Below the pieces are notes generated by a model. The model did not search any database, was not told the DNA's origin, and saw only the letters and a program-made list of their open reading frames with translations. A DNA stretch of 64,000 nucleotides from Gavia stellata (taxonomy: Eukaryota > Chordata > Aves > Gaviiformes > Gaviidae). A program made the position numbers and the translations under genes. The stretch covers positions 9,400,155 through 9,464,154 of the forward strand of contig NC_082596.1 in assembly GCF_030936135.1 (NCBI RefSeq), written 5' to 3'. This document shows, one piece after another, positions 44,421-58,900 of the stretch; the first letter of the stretch is position 1; each line of letters opens with the position of its first letter.

Positions 44421-47400
44421 CGGCCGGCGACGCACAATGGAGGGCACAATGTGTGGGTGAGGATTGGCATCGCCTGCAACAGCAATCAGCAGTTGGTCTT
44501 CCGATGCTGTCAGCTCAGCCCAGGATTAAGCCCCTCAGGAAGAAGTCATAGCCCCCGGTGTAATTTCTGTAAAACTGAACAGTCCCATATTTCATCATTT
44601 TGATGAGAGGTGATACAGCAAAGCCCCTCCAGCAGCATATCGTGTTTTTCTTCTCTTTTGAGAAACTTGGTAGTGAAGAGTAGCATCATCTCAGTGCTAC
44701 CCCAGCAGTCCTGGAGGCACTGTCAGTGGTAAAGCCCAGGACTAGACTTATCGCACTATCTCCAGCGCAGCAGCTGGGAGTGTGGTCGAAGGTACCACTC
44801 GCATCGTAAAAGCCATTTCAGTCTCTTCATGTGCCTCTCGCTCGTCGCAGCAAACATCAGATCCTCATGGGGCACTGCAGTGTTAGGGCACCTCCGGGCA
44901 GCTGCCTGGCAGAGGGGCCACATGGCTTTTAATCTGAGATGGAGATTACGGAGGCGTTCCAAAAATTTAACAGGGAGAGACTTTCCATGCTCATTTTGCT
45001 CATTTTGGTGCATAATGTAGAAACATTCAAAACAAATCTAATGGAAAAAATAATAACTAAAGAATATGCATATTAACAGCTGGATTAAAAAATCCTCACG
45101 TACATATAATACCAGTTATATACCACTGTGTGCTTGAGCGTGTGTAAGTGAACATGCAGGTGCCCCAGCGGTGCGTGCCTCTCCCAAATATCATCCCACA
45201 AGCTACTCACCCAGCATCTTTCTGTTCTTTCTTTGGGGCTCTTTGTCTTCAAATATCATGTGATTAAATCCTCTGTATTTATAGCTTAGCCAACATACAA
45301 ACCTGTGCGTGTATGTGGAGCACAATTCTGTACCACTTGATCAGTAGAAAGTCCTTTCCAGCATTGACATGTATGTGCAAGGTCAGGTGATGGCGTTCAT
45401 ATTCAAGGACAAGGTCTGAACTTGAGTAATTTGGATCTAATTTAACAGCTATAAGAAACTTTCTAAACAAAATCAGTCCAGTGAGTGTTAAGATCATTTA
45501 TATCTTGTTTAGAAACATAATAAATTGGTGACCTTAGACATAGCCAGGCAGCTGGGTGGTTGGGTACTGCCATGATCAGCCTTGCATGGTATAAATAAAT
45601 GATAATGGTTATTCTTGTATTTAATAAAGCTATATTCCCTTCTTGTGCATGGAACTTTACAGAAGGAATGGAGCCACGGAGACATTGCATCTGCTATTGC
45701 TTCTGGCAGATAGTGTGTTAAAGGGGATGACTTAAATATTAATAGCTTTACAAGGAATATGGTCCACAAGAGCCGTTAAGTATATGCTGCCTCTGTTTTA
45801 GGATGATAGCTGGGCAACTTAGTATTTTCTGTGGAGAGAGGGACATGCCCAGGGATATTTAAGTTCATGGTAACCTACTTTGGAAAAAGGCACTTTGGGA
45901 GAACTTTCAGGCTGGAAATCTGTAAATTGCCTTCCCCAGCCTTAAGCAAGCAAATGACTTAAAAGCATGTTTAACTTGGAGCAAGTGAAGGGGCCCACTG
46001 ATGTCAGGAGGAACCGATCCCAGGTGACACTGAGGTCATCCAAAGCAGAACAGTATGACTGAAATTTGGTGGAAAGCAGCACTAGGTATCTTCATTTTCC
46101 TCTGCACAACCAACTTGCTGCTCTACTTGGGCTAGGTAAGATGCTCCCAAGCTACAGTTCTCCACAGGATCCATCACAGGCCTTCATCCCTTCCGTACCT
46201 TAATAGCCACCTCTGGTTATAGCCACCAGGATAACACCTTGCTCTCCGTAGAGGTGCTGCCTTTTGCCCGTTTGTGTGGGTTTTAAAAACCATGCTGAAG
46301 TGAAGGTGCATATCTCCAACACTGCTAAACCTCACTTTGGAGTGATGCTGAGACCGACAGGAGAAGCATCCAGTGTCTCTTGAGGTGGCATGTGCTCTCA
46401 CTCCCTTCTCCTACATGTATTAATCTTGCCGAAGTCTTTCCTACTTTACTTTTTCTAGGTTGCTGGTACATGGTGGTGGAGCATTACAGGTCTACTGTAT
46501 GGCAGCAGCAGTGGAGGAATCCTAATGCTGTCTGGGTTGGCTGTTGTCTTTTGCTTCCTTTGACTTTACAGTCTTCATTACATTTTATGAATACTTGCAT
46601 ATCGCTTGTCCTCCCTGTTTTCAGAGTTGTTCCTGAGAGCTGTATAGATGTGTTTTGCATTCCTTTGCCAACCTGTATGAGTTTATGATTGTCATGTTGA
46701 CTCTCTAGTGGTGTTGTCTAATTCAAGATGCTTTTCAGATCTACTTTCTTCTGTCCTCACTGGTGTTTTGATCACCTTCTAGATTAGTACCTTGTAATTT
46801 TGTTAACATTCAATTTAATTCTTTTTATAGATCATTAAGGAAGCACTTAATAAGACCGGAACTAAGAAAATCCATTCAGCATTTCACTAAATAACAACTT
46901 CCCCCCTTCCTGGTTAATACCATATCATTTGTTATGGCTTTATTTATAGCTCTGAAGCCAGTTTTTAATTTCTCCCGGTCATCTGAATTAATACTAGAAC
47001 TAAGATTTTATGAGACATTGCACCTATGTCAAAACAGGAAATATTTCCTCATTTCTTTTAGTCAAACCTGATTGTTGGGCTATGTTCATCTGTTTAGTTC
47101 AGTGATATGCATTTAATTGTTATCGTCTCATCTCAGATTTTTCATGCTTTTCACATGCTAAGCATGTATCTTGTATAACAAAATAATTCAATGTTCCTAG
47201 TGCTGTCCACCACTAGAGCAGAGCTAGAGCAATGCTGAAAGCTTAAATGCCCCAATCCATCCGAGCCCTAGTTCTTTTATGTTTTATAGGAGCCATTAGA
47301 TTTGGGTTATACCTAACTTCAGGTGAAAGGCAGAGATGTTAATCCTAAACCAGAAGGCTCTTTACAGGGCATTCTCCACTGACTGTAAATACAGAGAGTC

Positions 47401-48485
47401 TAAAATTTTCTGTTTTCGGTGGAGGTGGAGGAGAAGCAGGTACAGCTGTTGAGGGACTGATAGTAAAATCCCCAGAGTGCACGGTGGGGAGCTGCCCACC
47501 AGCCTCTCAGCAGTGCAGCATCGGCTCTGCTTATCTTTCTTCCCCTCACGCCTCTCCATGCACCGCTCAGAGCGTTTATGAGGAGGGATTACACCCTGAG
47601 GAGGGAATGTCAAGAGCAGCTGATTGAAATTGCAGGGGAATTAATTTAGGAAGGTAATTACACGAACTGGAATTTGCTCTTCTGCCTTTGCTAACACTGC
47701 TGCTCTTGTGAGACGTGCTGGAAGAATTTCAATGCACACAAGTAGTCGAGGCCCCCTGATCAGACCTCGGACACCGTCTGCGCAGTGGCACCAGATGCAC
47801 AGGGCCGCGGCTGAGGACCAGCCTTGCACTGCAGCTATGGCAGCAGCTTTTCTCCTGCCTAGAATAGTCATTAACTATGCCTAGACTAACTGGCAAAGCC
47901 GTGCCGGGGATGTTTTGCGAGCAGTGGCACACACTGGCCAATAACACAACATTGCCGGATGACCTGTGCCATGGTTTTAGTCTGAGACAACTAAATGACC
48001 GGGCACGGATCAAGTGTTGTGGCAGACTGGGGACCACTCCCAGTAGGAGTCTGCGTGTGGCTCATGCTCTGGAGCCAAGTGAGGTCAGTGATGTGGACAC
48101 TGGTCACGCCAGCTGGCCTCATGGACAGAGAGCAGGACTGAGCATCTTTGGGTTGCTAGAATAGACATAATCATTATACGTGAGATCTTACCATTTTGAG
48201 GATATCCTCCTGGGTCTATACAAAAAGCCACTTTGCTTTGGGATAAGACCCTTCACTTAGATAAAGACTCAAGAAATCCTACTCCACTGAAATAATATAG
48301 GTTTCACCCTATGTGTGTGTCCAACAACACGTTTTATTTTCTATACCCTTTCCTCTTCCTGTTCATGGCACTTTGTCAAGGCTTTTGCCTTTTCTGTTTC
48401 AACACTCCTTGTGCTGATCAAACTCCCATGGAGGTTCCAATGCTTCACCCCACATCTTGGTGTATTAACAAAAGAATAATTTTTT

Positions 48486-48526
48486 TGTGGTACTAATCCC
48501 ACTGACTAATCTGTGGTACTAATCCC
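48486..48526. repeat. 15-bp direct repeat, two copies
   Basis: TGTGGTACTAATCCC occurs at 48486 and at 48512, a 26-bp period. It is most simply a local duplication; no other structure is visible around it. Confidence 0.85.
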
Positions 48527-51018
48527 TTTTACGGTTTGTGTGAAACACAGAAGAAGATATTGCTAGTTGCATTGTTGCTGATATTTGGACGTTTCTCCCG
48601 ATTTTGTCTCACTCATCGTAGATGTTGCTCCGTTACCTTGTCACGTCCCGGGTGCAATGACACCGCGCAGAGGTGGGGTCTGGCAGCCGCACGCTCATGG
48701 CAGTTTCTGCTCTCAGAATATGGCATTATCACATACAGCATTCTCAAATACACCACTCTCTTCATGGCTAAATTACTTAAAACAACTGGATTTTCCTGCT
48801 TTTCCTCAGGACTTGAGAGGCTGTCTCTCAACATTCACAATGGGACCCATCCATCTAGCGCCTTATCTGAGGGAGCTGTCTGGACTCCCTTTATAGCTGC
48901 TGAAGAAAAACAGGAAATAGAAATTTCTGGAGTGCAATTAATCTCATCCTAAAGACGATTCTAAAATAGGTGAGATTAATCACCTCTTGCAGTGCCTGAA
49001 ACTTTTCACTGACTACAAAGGAGACCTCGGGTGACTAACTTGAATTTGGGTATCTATACTGAAAACACCTGAGGGATGGAAAACTTTTTGCCTGACCTGA
49101 GAGGCGGGACTCAAAGCCATATTAAGATAACTAAATTTAGATATGTTCATGCACGATTCTATGTGTGCAATAGGTATTTAAGTTCTCTTTATAGTCAGTG
49201 GAGATCTAGTCAATACAGTCAATAGATTTTATGGTGCAATTCATCCAACCAGATGTAGGGGTCTGCTTTACACGGAGATAAATCAGAGCTTCAGCTCCAT
49301 TGAGCAACTCTCCATTGTCTGTAGCAGGAGCTGAGGTGACCTGATCGCTGGTAAATGTCTGCAGTAACAGCCACTTTCAGACAGACCAGTCCTACCTCTA
49401 AAAACAAGAGGAATATGACTCTTCTTATTACATAGGCTTTTATAAATGTTAGGCTCAACATAAAATTCTAATTCCCTTTCCTCAAAAGCTGTGCATATGT
49501 GGCTGCTTATTATTCCAGGCTGTGACAGGCCTACATTCATCCCTGACATTATGCCAAAGAAAAATGTGATGGTATAGTTGATGTTCTCAGTTTCCTCATC
49601 CTACTTACGCTGCTGATTTCAGTAGCTTTAAGATCTTTCCCTAGTTGGGAGTCTTGAGTTTACCTTTCCACCTTCCCTTTGTTCTCTGGTTTGCTATGGG
49701 GTCAATCTCCCTGAGCCCTCCCATAAATTTGCTCTTGATTTATAATCATGGTTGCAGTTGATCTTGAGGTCATGCTCAAACCCAGACTTAACTGCCTCTT
49801 GTACGGAGCTTTAAATCCAAGGATTGGGATTGACTGTTTTCCCTCCATCTTCTTGTGGCCATTCAGGATTTAGCTGGACACAGGAGTTACTGTGGTGGGA
49901 GTTTGCCAGCAGCAGTCCTGCTTCTTCCTATTCCTGAATTTGTGTCCATTTGCATTGCTCCTCCTGTCTCCACCACTCAAAATTAGCTTCTCAAATCAAT
50001 GAACGGACAATATTGCTTTCTAGAAGGTGTCTTTTAGGGACTAAAAGCCACTGTGAGTGGCTTGGACATTGTCCTTATGAAGCCTGTTACAAATGTAGAA
50101 GGTCAATTTGTATGGCCTGGGCTGAATGAGGCTGATTGTGATGGTCATTCATAGGCTTAGACTGGTTTTTATGTGCTATAGTTTCCTCTGTAAAGCTGGA
50201 GATGTTGTAGATATGTAAGCACCATTCAGCATTTTAGAGGGCTTACTCACTTCCATACACCAGCTGAATCAGTAAGCTAGCCTAATTGAACCTAATACTG
50301 AAATCATCGGAGAACTGTACAAAATTTGAATGTATGAAAATGCCCTGACATAAGGAAGCGTTTTTGGGTGGTGGTGTATTTCTTTAACAGCTGCTAGTTT
50401 GTGGTTTGATTATTTTGGCAGAAACACTGAGCCAGCAACCTCTTTTAGTCATGTCAGTGCAAATGTAGGCTAAATCTATTAAAGTTAAAAGAACAATTGG
50501 ATTTGGCTGCTGTAATGCAAGCTTGTTCTGGACCCACTACAAAATCTTTTCATTTTTTACTGATATTCTGCTAGTGCCAGGGGCCAAGGTCAAGGTCCTG
50601 CACCTCTGGTGAGGTACTTCCCTGCCACAACAAACTTGCCCTCCCAGTAAGGTAAGACAGCTTGCGGAACGGGAAAAATAGGAGAGATGGAGATCCCCTG
50701 GCAAGGTAACAAGTGAGCACCAACCTGTCCCAGAATTGCCAGTGTTCACACCATGGTGCTCGTGGCTTGTTTCCTTCACGTTGGGAGCTGGCTTATATAA
50801 GCATGGGGTCTTCCCTTCCCTCCCTGCTCTCCAAAGTGGAGAGAGGCTTTTCCTCCCTCATAAATGCAGTAATTTAGTTTAAAAATACAGTTATTTACTT
50901 AACAAATACACTGCAGATAAGCTGGGGAAGTTCAGCAAGCAAAGCACCATCTTTCTGCCCATTTCTTGGTGTAGGTTGTGTCTCATGCTGGGGCTGTAGG
51001 AGGGAGTTGACAAATACA

Positions 51019-51143
51019 ACCATAAAACCATTTAGTTTGGAAGGGTTTAGAGCTCTCCACTCCAATCGGCAGAGCAGGGCTAACTTCAAAGTCAAATCAG
51101 GTTGCTCAGGGCTGTGTCCAGTTAAGTTCTGTGTATCTCCAAG
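51019..51143 (-). mobile_element. Old CR1 3' end remnant in intron 1, minus strand
   Basis: ACCATTTAGTTTGGAAGGGT and the following CTCCACTCCAATCGGCAGAG, then CAAATCAGGTTGCTCAGGGC and ATCTCCAAG, follow in order the plus-strand view of a CR1 3' UTR and the end of ORF2. It is strongly diverged, lacks the octamer tail and is inserted antisense to KCNQ3. This is the only CR1 recognised in 25 kb of intron. Confidence 0.65.
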
Positions 51144-54100
51144 ATTTGGATTACTTTATATTGTGAGCAGTCATAGATTTGGTTGCACTTCACAGAATAT
51201 GTTGGTTTATTCATTTCTCATAATGGGCAGACTTCTAGACCCAGAGTCATCGAGAGTCTTCTTCCCTCCCCACTCCATTAGATCCTGAATATGCATGGAC
51301 ATAAGTGAGATATAACATCTGGACAGAGATGCTGGGCAAGTCAGCACACTGTGGAGGAAACAGCCCTCATATTAACCACGAAGAAAATTGCTTGACGCTA
51401 GGCTAACTAGCACCAATGTTGTCTGTGTTTGGAGTACTCACACTGGGAAATGCTAGGGATAATCTTTACTGTAATCAGTAGAGTTCACTGAAAATAGGAA
51501 ACCTTTCCCGACGGCTTCTCAGTCTTTTTACTGATGTTGTTGTAATTTGACATTTCCACCAATTTTTTATCATTCAGAAGAATCATTCAGTCTTCAGTAA
51601 TTTATCCCTACTCTATGACTCCTCCTGACTTTCCCATCTCTTTCTCCCTGTCCCTTCCTCACTCAATCCCATCTTCTCTCCTTCCTTTGGTGGCATTCAT
51701 CACTGAAGACACCAATCACTGGGTCATCCAGCTGTGCTTTTTGTGCGACCCTTCATCCTTTCATACTCCATGTCACTATGACAGTAGAGTTCAGTCTGAC
51801 TTAAATTCAGTTGGCCTAAGTGCTGATAGCGGGTTGATGGAGCTGACGTGACAATTTGTCTCTTACCCGGACATAGCTGTATTTACTTTTTGGTCTTTTT
51901 TATACTTCTTGTAACTTACTGGACTTTGACATTGAGTTCACCTGTGTCAGCGTTAAGATCATGCCTCTAATTCCCTCGGAGTAGGGACTCAGTAGGAATT
52001 ACTTTGTCCATATGGTGCAAGGTAGTTTAGGTGCAGGAATTATCTCTGAATCACCTTGTGTTTCATCATCATTAGTGTTTCTTTTTTGGTTGCACAGCTC
52101 CCCGGTGTTGAATTCGGCATCCGGTGGTAAGGTTCTCCCGCTGGACCAGCCTGTGACTTTGGGCACAGCCCAAAGTTAGAGCCCCTACGCAAACAGCATC
52201 ACTGTAGGAGAAGCTCTTAGAGTCCTTGTGATTCAGACCCACACACTTCTGAGTCACTGCTCCTGACCACTCTTTGCTCTAGGGGTGATGGTTGTTTTAG
52301 GGAAAGAGTGATTTATTGATGACCTCTGTAGGTAACAGATTTCTTGTGATGACTCAACTGTTCTCTCCAGGAAGAGGGAACATGAGGTGGAGGTGGATAC
52401 CCATCTCTCTTCCCAGAAAGGGTACAAACTGAACTAATATCTGTCCCTTGAGTTTTTCCACATTCCTGGTCTCAGTGGTAGGAGGAAAGGGTTTAGGAGC
52501 ACCACTTACAGGCTAATCCATGATCTGCGTGCTACTTCATCCACAGCCTGAACCACACCTGCAGCAGTTGCTCCCAGAGTCGAGATGATAATACAAGGTC
52601 CTGGTTTGCAGCTCCATTTGCTGCCAGTGTTGATAACCAAGAAAAATAAAGGCTGGGAGCTCCTGATGTAACAATAAATGGGCAGCAACTTTCTCTAGCG
52701 AGTGAGCATATAGGCAGGACTGAATGTTGTGTCTTACTGCCTGAATCACCACATTCCCCAGCAAACGGGATGAGAACACAACATTGCTCCCAGAGACCAA
52801 AGCAGGACATTATCACCTCCAAAGCAACGTTTTGCTGGAGACCATAGAAAAGCTTTTCTGTTATAGAGTAATGTCTTGTAGTTTTCTGGAAACAGTAACT
52901 CTAAAGAAAACATTGTTAGGATGAGTGAAGAAAAGAGATTTTGGGCAGATGGAAATGTGTCAGTGCTCATCTTCATTGGCGGTGCTTGTTTTCACTTATT
53001 CTATCATGAGTTAATTTCCAAGCAACTTGAAGTAGATAATGGGTTTATAAGCATTAATCTGAGTGCTCCATCAATGTTTGTTCCAGGCTATGAAGACTGG
53101 GAGTTTCTGTTACAGTAGAAGGCTTTTTAATTGCATAAATGATGACATAGCAACGGTTGGAAGACGATGCAAGATAAATTCAGGCTATAGATAAAGTCTA
53201 ACAGGGGAGCAGAAATCTGCTGGAAGAATTTGCACAAGAAATTATCAATTTTCCACTTGTCATTGTTAAACCAAGCTTGGAGAATTTTCCGAAAGACAGC
53301 CATAGGCTTAGCTGCAAAATATGGGCTTAAATCAATAATTCTGCATATTCTTGACTGGTGATTGAGCAGGACTTTGAGTTATAACTAGGAATACATTGGG
53401 TTTGGTTCTGTTTTAATTTAGCAACAGATAAGCAAACGAGTGATGAAGTAACTCAGGAAAAAGAGATTCACTTGTTTCTTAACTGGACTGTTAACATCAT
53501 AATGTAACATAGCATAAGTAGTAGCAGTAATAGTAATTGGGCTGGGATTCTTAGGACTGAAGGTAGGTGTCTTCCCTGTAAGTGTCTAAACATAGCCGAG
53601 TCATTTCAATCTCCTCAGTTGCCAGTATAGACCACTGCTATAGGAGTACTGGCGTAGGTTCAACTCATCCTGAAGCAAGTGATGACACTGATAAACCACA
53701 TCCTGATCACCAGGGACGATACAGAATAAATGGATCTCCCTTGACTACAACGGGAGCTTCAATACATGGCTTAGATGTAGGCACCTACATTATAAACACT
53801 AATTTTAGATGAGATGAATCTCATCCTAATCACATTGTTGAAGGCCTTGAGGGGATAATAACTTTACAAAGTACTCTGGACAAGAGATTAAAACAGAGCC
53901 ATCCTTTTTGGCCTGAAGATGACTGCCCCAAATATTAAAATCTTACAGTCTGGAACACATTTCTCAGAGCAGGTAAATAAATGAATGAAGACCACCAAAT
54001 TTCAGCAGCATTGGATTCTGAATCAGTCTTGTACATAAATCTTGTTATTGTACCTCTTAGGTTCACACTGTGTTCCTATGGGATTCTGCTGACATCCCCT

Positions 54101-55902
54101 GGGCCCCATGTGCATGCAGAAATCAAAGCTCGTATAGCATAGCTTTGCGGGACTGGGGTTGGAAATCATTGCTGGTCCCTCTGGGCAATGTAGTCCCTAC
54201 GTTGATATCTAAATAATAATTGCCAAAATGTGGGGATTTTTTGTCTGGAAAGGGCCCCAAGTCAATGTTATCCTCTCCAGAGCACAAATATCTTTCTGTA
54301 TCTCTGAGTTATTTAAAAAAGTAGTTACAATATGGTCATTCCTTCAGAGCTGTCAGCTCTGTTGAAGAGTGGGATGCAATTTTTGGGTGTCCATGCGGTC
54401 TTTTTGCCACTGATCCTGCATGGAGAACAGATGGAACTGTCTGGTTGCTGCCTTGTCCAGAGGGAAAAAAGAACAGTTTTCAGCCCACTTGGTTAAAAAC
54501 AAAATAAAGGAGGGAAAAAAATAAGCAGTAAAGCCAATGTTTTTTAGAGTGAGGTAAGAGCAGCAATGGTGCAGGGACGAAGCTGGCAGCTGTGAACGCA
54601 GTTCCAGTGGTGATGCCAAAACAGCAGCTGAACTGGAGAAGGAGGCAAGGGAGATGTTGGAAACAAAGCTGCAAAAGGGAAAATGAAGAGGGGTAACTGC
54701 ACTGTGAGAGGTAAAACAGAAGGAGGAGGGGAGTTAAGGCTACCCTTATAGGTGAACGTGTTAGGAGCTACTTAATGAAGGTGCTGCTTGTATAGAGGAA
54801 ACAACTTAATTGCCCTCCTGGTGCTTTGGTGCCTGTTTCAGGCAAGTTGCCTATTTTCCTCTAGTTGCAAAGTGTCTTCAGTGTAAAACCTGTTGTTGCT
54901 GTTGGCCTACATGGGAGAGCCGGTGTGCTCTGGGTGGACTGAGGCCAAGCCCAAGACCTGGTCAGCAGTGAGGTGTCTTGCCCAGGTAGTGGTGGAAAAC
55001 AGTTGTTTTGTGCTTGAGCTATTCCTGCTGTAGGTGCAGCCAGGGGACCGTGATTTCTGAGGTGTATCCACCTTCTTCGTACATGTCACAGTTGTCACCT
55101 TCACTTGGCAGCACAGAGCCATGAGTTACACGCTGGCACCTGAACAGCAGGAGGGGAGAGTTAAACTTCGTTTGTTATTTTAGTGCAGAGCACGGCCCTC
55201 CGAGCTGAAATCCAAGGTCAGTGTGCTTTGTGGCAATTTGGGGCTGATCCCGGGGCCGTGAACTTCCCTCTTACCCCTACACGCCCATGGTTTAGCTGCA
55301 AATCCTGAAGAAGGTCGAAAGAATAAAGAGGGAGACTAAAGGAGCAACACATTCAAGGCATGTTAGATGTAACCTCATGGGGAAAAAAGGGGAATAGCTT
55401 CATCTACTCTTGAGCTCTAAAATGGGATACCAATGAGACACAAGGCAGGTTAAACCTTTCGTTAAACACTCTTAGGAGCAGTCTCCCTGTTGCCTCAAAT
55501 AACAACCATGCAGGAATATCTATAAAGAGAAAGCAAGCTTAGAGCTTCTACCCCTTGATCCAGAAGTATGCCAGTGATGCCATCGCAGTTGCTCCTCACT
55601 GTGCAGCAGTGCGATGGTTTCAAAAAGATTAACAAGCAACTCTTTCGCCTCCTTTCTCCCTGAACTAGAGCCCCAGGCTTCAGTGGCATAGCCCTGGAGA
55701 GACACCGTCTGCCACCGCTCCAGCCTGGGAAAGCAGCCCCTTGCCGAATCAGGCCTGAAAATGTGTCTGCTTTAGACATTGCTGGTCGAAAATACTACTG
55801 TTGAGGGGGTTTTCTTTAGCAGTTGGGTGGTGGTTCTTCAGGCTGGTACCGCGTGGTCAGGTTTTCCGGATTTTCTTTGTAACACTGAAGCATTTCTCTC
55901 TC

Positions 55903-55925
55903 TTTTTTTTTTTTTTTTTTTTTTT
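55903..55925. repeat. T23 homopolymer
   Basis: Twenty-three T residues preceded by a CTCTCTC stretch. On the sense strand of KCNQ3 it resembles a polypyrimidine tract, but no conserved exon follows. The exact length is uncertain. Confidence 0.93.
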
Positions 55926-58900
55926 AAATGGAAGCTGTGTCTGCCATGACATAGCCTGGCTCCACAAGCTGGGGATTAAAAGAAGCAACAATAAACCTAA
56001 GAGCTTGCAGTACTGTTAAAGGCATGTAAGTGGGGTGACGATTTTATCCGTTCTCTCTGTTCCCATGGTCTGACAGTGCTTCTCTTCAATAAGTTTCTTT
56101 ATTTCTGTGACTCATATAATGCCCTACCCTGCAACATGGTATCAAAGACCGAGACCTTTTGTAATTCTCGCTTCGTGGTTTTATATCATTTACAGGATGT
56201 TCCTTGCAGGTTGGTGGTTTGGTTGGTTTTTTTAAGGTTAGGTAGAGGAAAGTCACTGGCCTCATTCTGACTCAGCAAATCTAGCACAAAATCAGGCTTT
56301 TAGCTGGAGATTAATCTTCATGTCATGGTACCCTTTTTAAGCCCCCGACTCGTTTTTAGTGGAGGTAAGGGAATTATTAGCAGTGTGCGGTGATGTGATA
56401 GGCTGAAATGAATGGGAGGTGAACGTGATGGCAAAGGTTATGGCTGATATACCTGTGAACTTGTGTTTGAAGTAGCATAGGATCGCACAGTCACCACAGC
56501 TCGTATTCCTCTTTGGATACAGCAAGAGCCTTTTTATTAACCCAGAAAATACTATTTACAATGTGTTTATACACACTGTAGAAGTACCTTCAGGACCAAG
56601 CAGAGATGAAAGCTCTTTGGGCTATGCATCCTTATACCTCCCAGAGTACCCCAGGCTCCTTCCAGCACTTTTATGTCCCATCACATTGCTTCCATAAAAC
56701 CTCCAACCTTTTCCTGAGAAGCTGGTCAGACTCAGACCCACCTGACCTCCTCAGCAAGATGCAGTCCACCCTGCCCAGCTGTGTCTCTTGTGCTGTGCAC
56801 TGCCTGTGCATAGCAAAGAGGATCCTTGCCCCAAGATGTGTCCAAGTTCATACATAACAAGACATGGAAGATGACTAGTATTACCAGCTGGGGCACGTGT
56901 AATTTAACAGGGAAACAGTTATGATTATTGTAATAATCAGTAGTCTCAGTGCTCCGGTATTATTAGTGTTTTGCATGCATGGCACAGAGACAAGCCTCTT
57001 GCAAGGGAAGACTGGGAGAAGCATAGCACTGGATTTGCTGATTCTCACAGACTGCTCCTTCATTGCACAGGAGACAGAGAGTGAGAAGGAGAGTGTGCAA
57101 AAAGTGGACCACTAAGTAGGGGAAGTTGGTATCACTGGTGGAAAAGAGAGTGGTGTCGCTCCGGGGTAGCAATGGTTCAATATTAGTAAATGTTCTCCGA
57201 GAACCGGGGTTTCAGCACTTCATGGTGTGTTCTGGGAAGACATTGGGAATTAAAGGTCAGGGACCATGGGAGAGACTGGTATCTCTAAATGGCCTTGAAA
57301 GAATATGCACAAGCCATCCCCAAATCTGACATCCTCACTGGCAGTGTCTTCGGTTATGCCAGAGATTAAATGACTTTCTTAGGGTACCTCTGCTTTGTCA
57401 CTGTTCCTTAGAGGGTGGACTCCAAGCCCAGGTGGGCCTTATTGGTAGCGAAAGGTGCGGACACACAAACTTGTTGCTTATGCTATATTCACTCTCAGGG
57501 AGATAAGGCAAACCAGCTAAGGGCTGTCGTGTTTCAGGGCTGCTAATTCAGCTTCTTTTATTCCAATTCAACTCACCAGGGATGAAGGAACAACTGATTT
57601 CTGGAGTTGGGGCTATTCCACTCATAGTGCTGGAGAGAATGGGGTAAAAAAGTGGTGGCATTCACCCGAGAACATATATTGGTTTATGGCTGGTGTCTCG
57701 TACATGGTCATGCCGCTGGCTTCTCCTACACAGCTGGCTGCTCATACACAACATGTCTTGTGTGGAGTATTTGCATTTAGTACAACTGTTTGCTGCGGCC
57801 AGTTGAGTTTGTGTTTCTGACCGGTCTGGAGGTCTCATCCATCTGCCTTCTCAAACCATGCTTCTCAGCCACATCTCGCTCGGATTCATATACAAGCTCC
57901 AGGTGGATTAGGCAGACTTGAACTTACTTACCTGAACTCTGCTGTTCCCTCATGTTTTCCTGGGCCTACTGACACTGGGGGGCTGAAGAATTTAGGAAAC
58001 ACAGCCTATGTGCATCCTCTGCCCCTACCCATGATCTGGCTCCTCTCTGCCCTTCCTGGATTGCACTGGCCCATCTTTGATGGAAATGCAGAGGATGTAG
58101 GGAAGTGATTGCGAATAGAGAATCATGTAACACTGAGATTTTCTTCCTCTTCTGGGCCACCATGAGCTGGCGAGCATTAGCATTTCATGGCAGCTGCTGC
58201 TGCGTTTTGGGAGATGTATGGGCTGAATCCTATGCCCAAATCTCAGGGTGGGTTGCGATCCTTCTCATGGCAAATGCTCAGCTCATGTATGTTGTTTATG
58301 TTGTTGATTTATGCAGATAGGCTGTGTTGGCTTTCTTTTTGGCAACTCTGGAAAGCAAAGCCTGTTTTCATATGTCTGGATCCCATATGTGGTGCTGCTG
58401 TATGCAGGCAATGTGGGCAGTATTTCCGCAGGTGCTGGATTACACCTGCCTGTCTAGCTCTCGCAGGCAGCAATCCGCATCTTCTCTATAAGCGGGTCTT
58501 GTTGCGAGGTGTCTGTTTTAACTGGGGAGAAGAGCTACAGTGAGGACAGGTGGGCCAGGAGGGCTGGCAGGGTAAGGCGGTGGATTGATTTTGTAATTTC
58601 AATGACCAAAACTTGTGCCAGTGGGATGACACTGATAATTGGGATATGGGGGATCAATGGCTGAACTTCGCTAATTTTTCAGTAATTAGGGAAGGGGGAG
58701 CAAGCAAGGCAAACGGAAGGCCAGTTCATCAGAAATAGGACTTTAATTAAAATAATTGTGTTGCAGCAGCAGCAAGAACCTAGTTACAGTCTGTGATCTC
58801 ACTGGGCTAAAAGCTGTTCAGACGCAGAATAACAAACAGGTCTTTGCCCCAAAGACCTTACAATTTCAGCATTATTTCCTCTATTAGTTATTTTCCTCTA

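Noticed and set aside
50569..50605. GGCCAAGGTCAAGGTCCTGC, similar to a CR1 ORF2 segment (GGCCAAGTGCAAGGTCCTGC)
   Set aside because: The similarity covers only about 25-30 bases and fades on both sides. It could be a remnant or coincidence, so it is not listed as an element.
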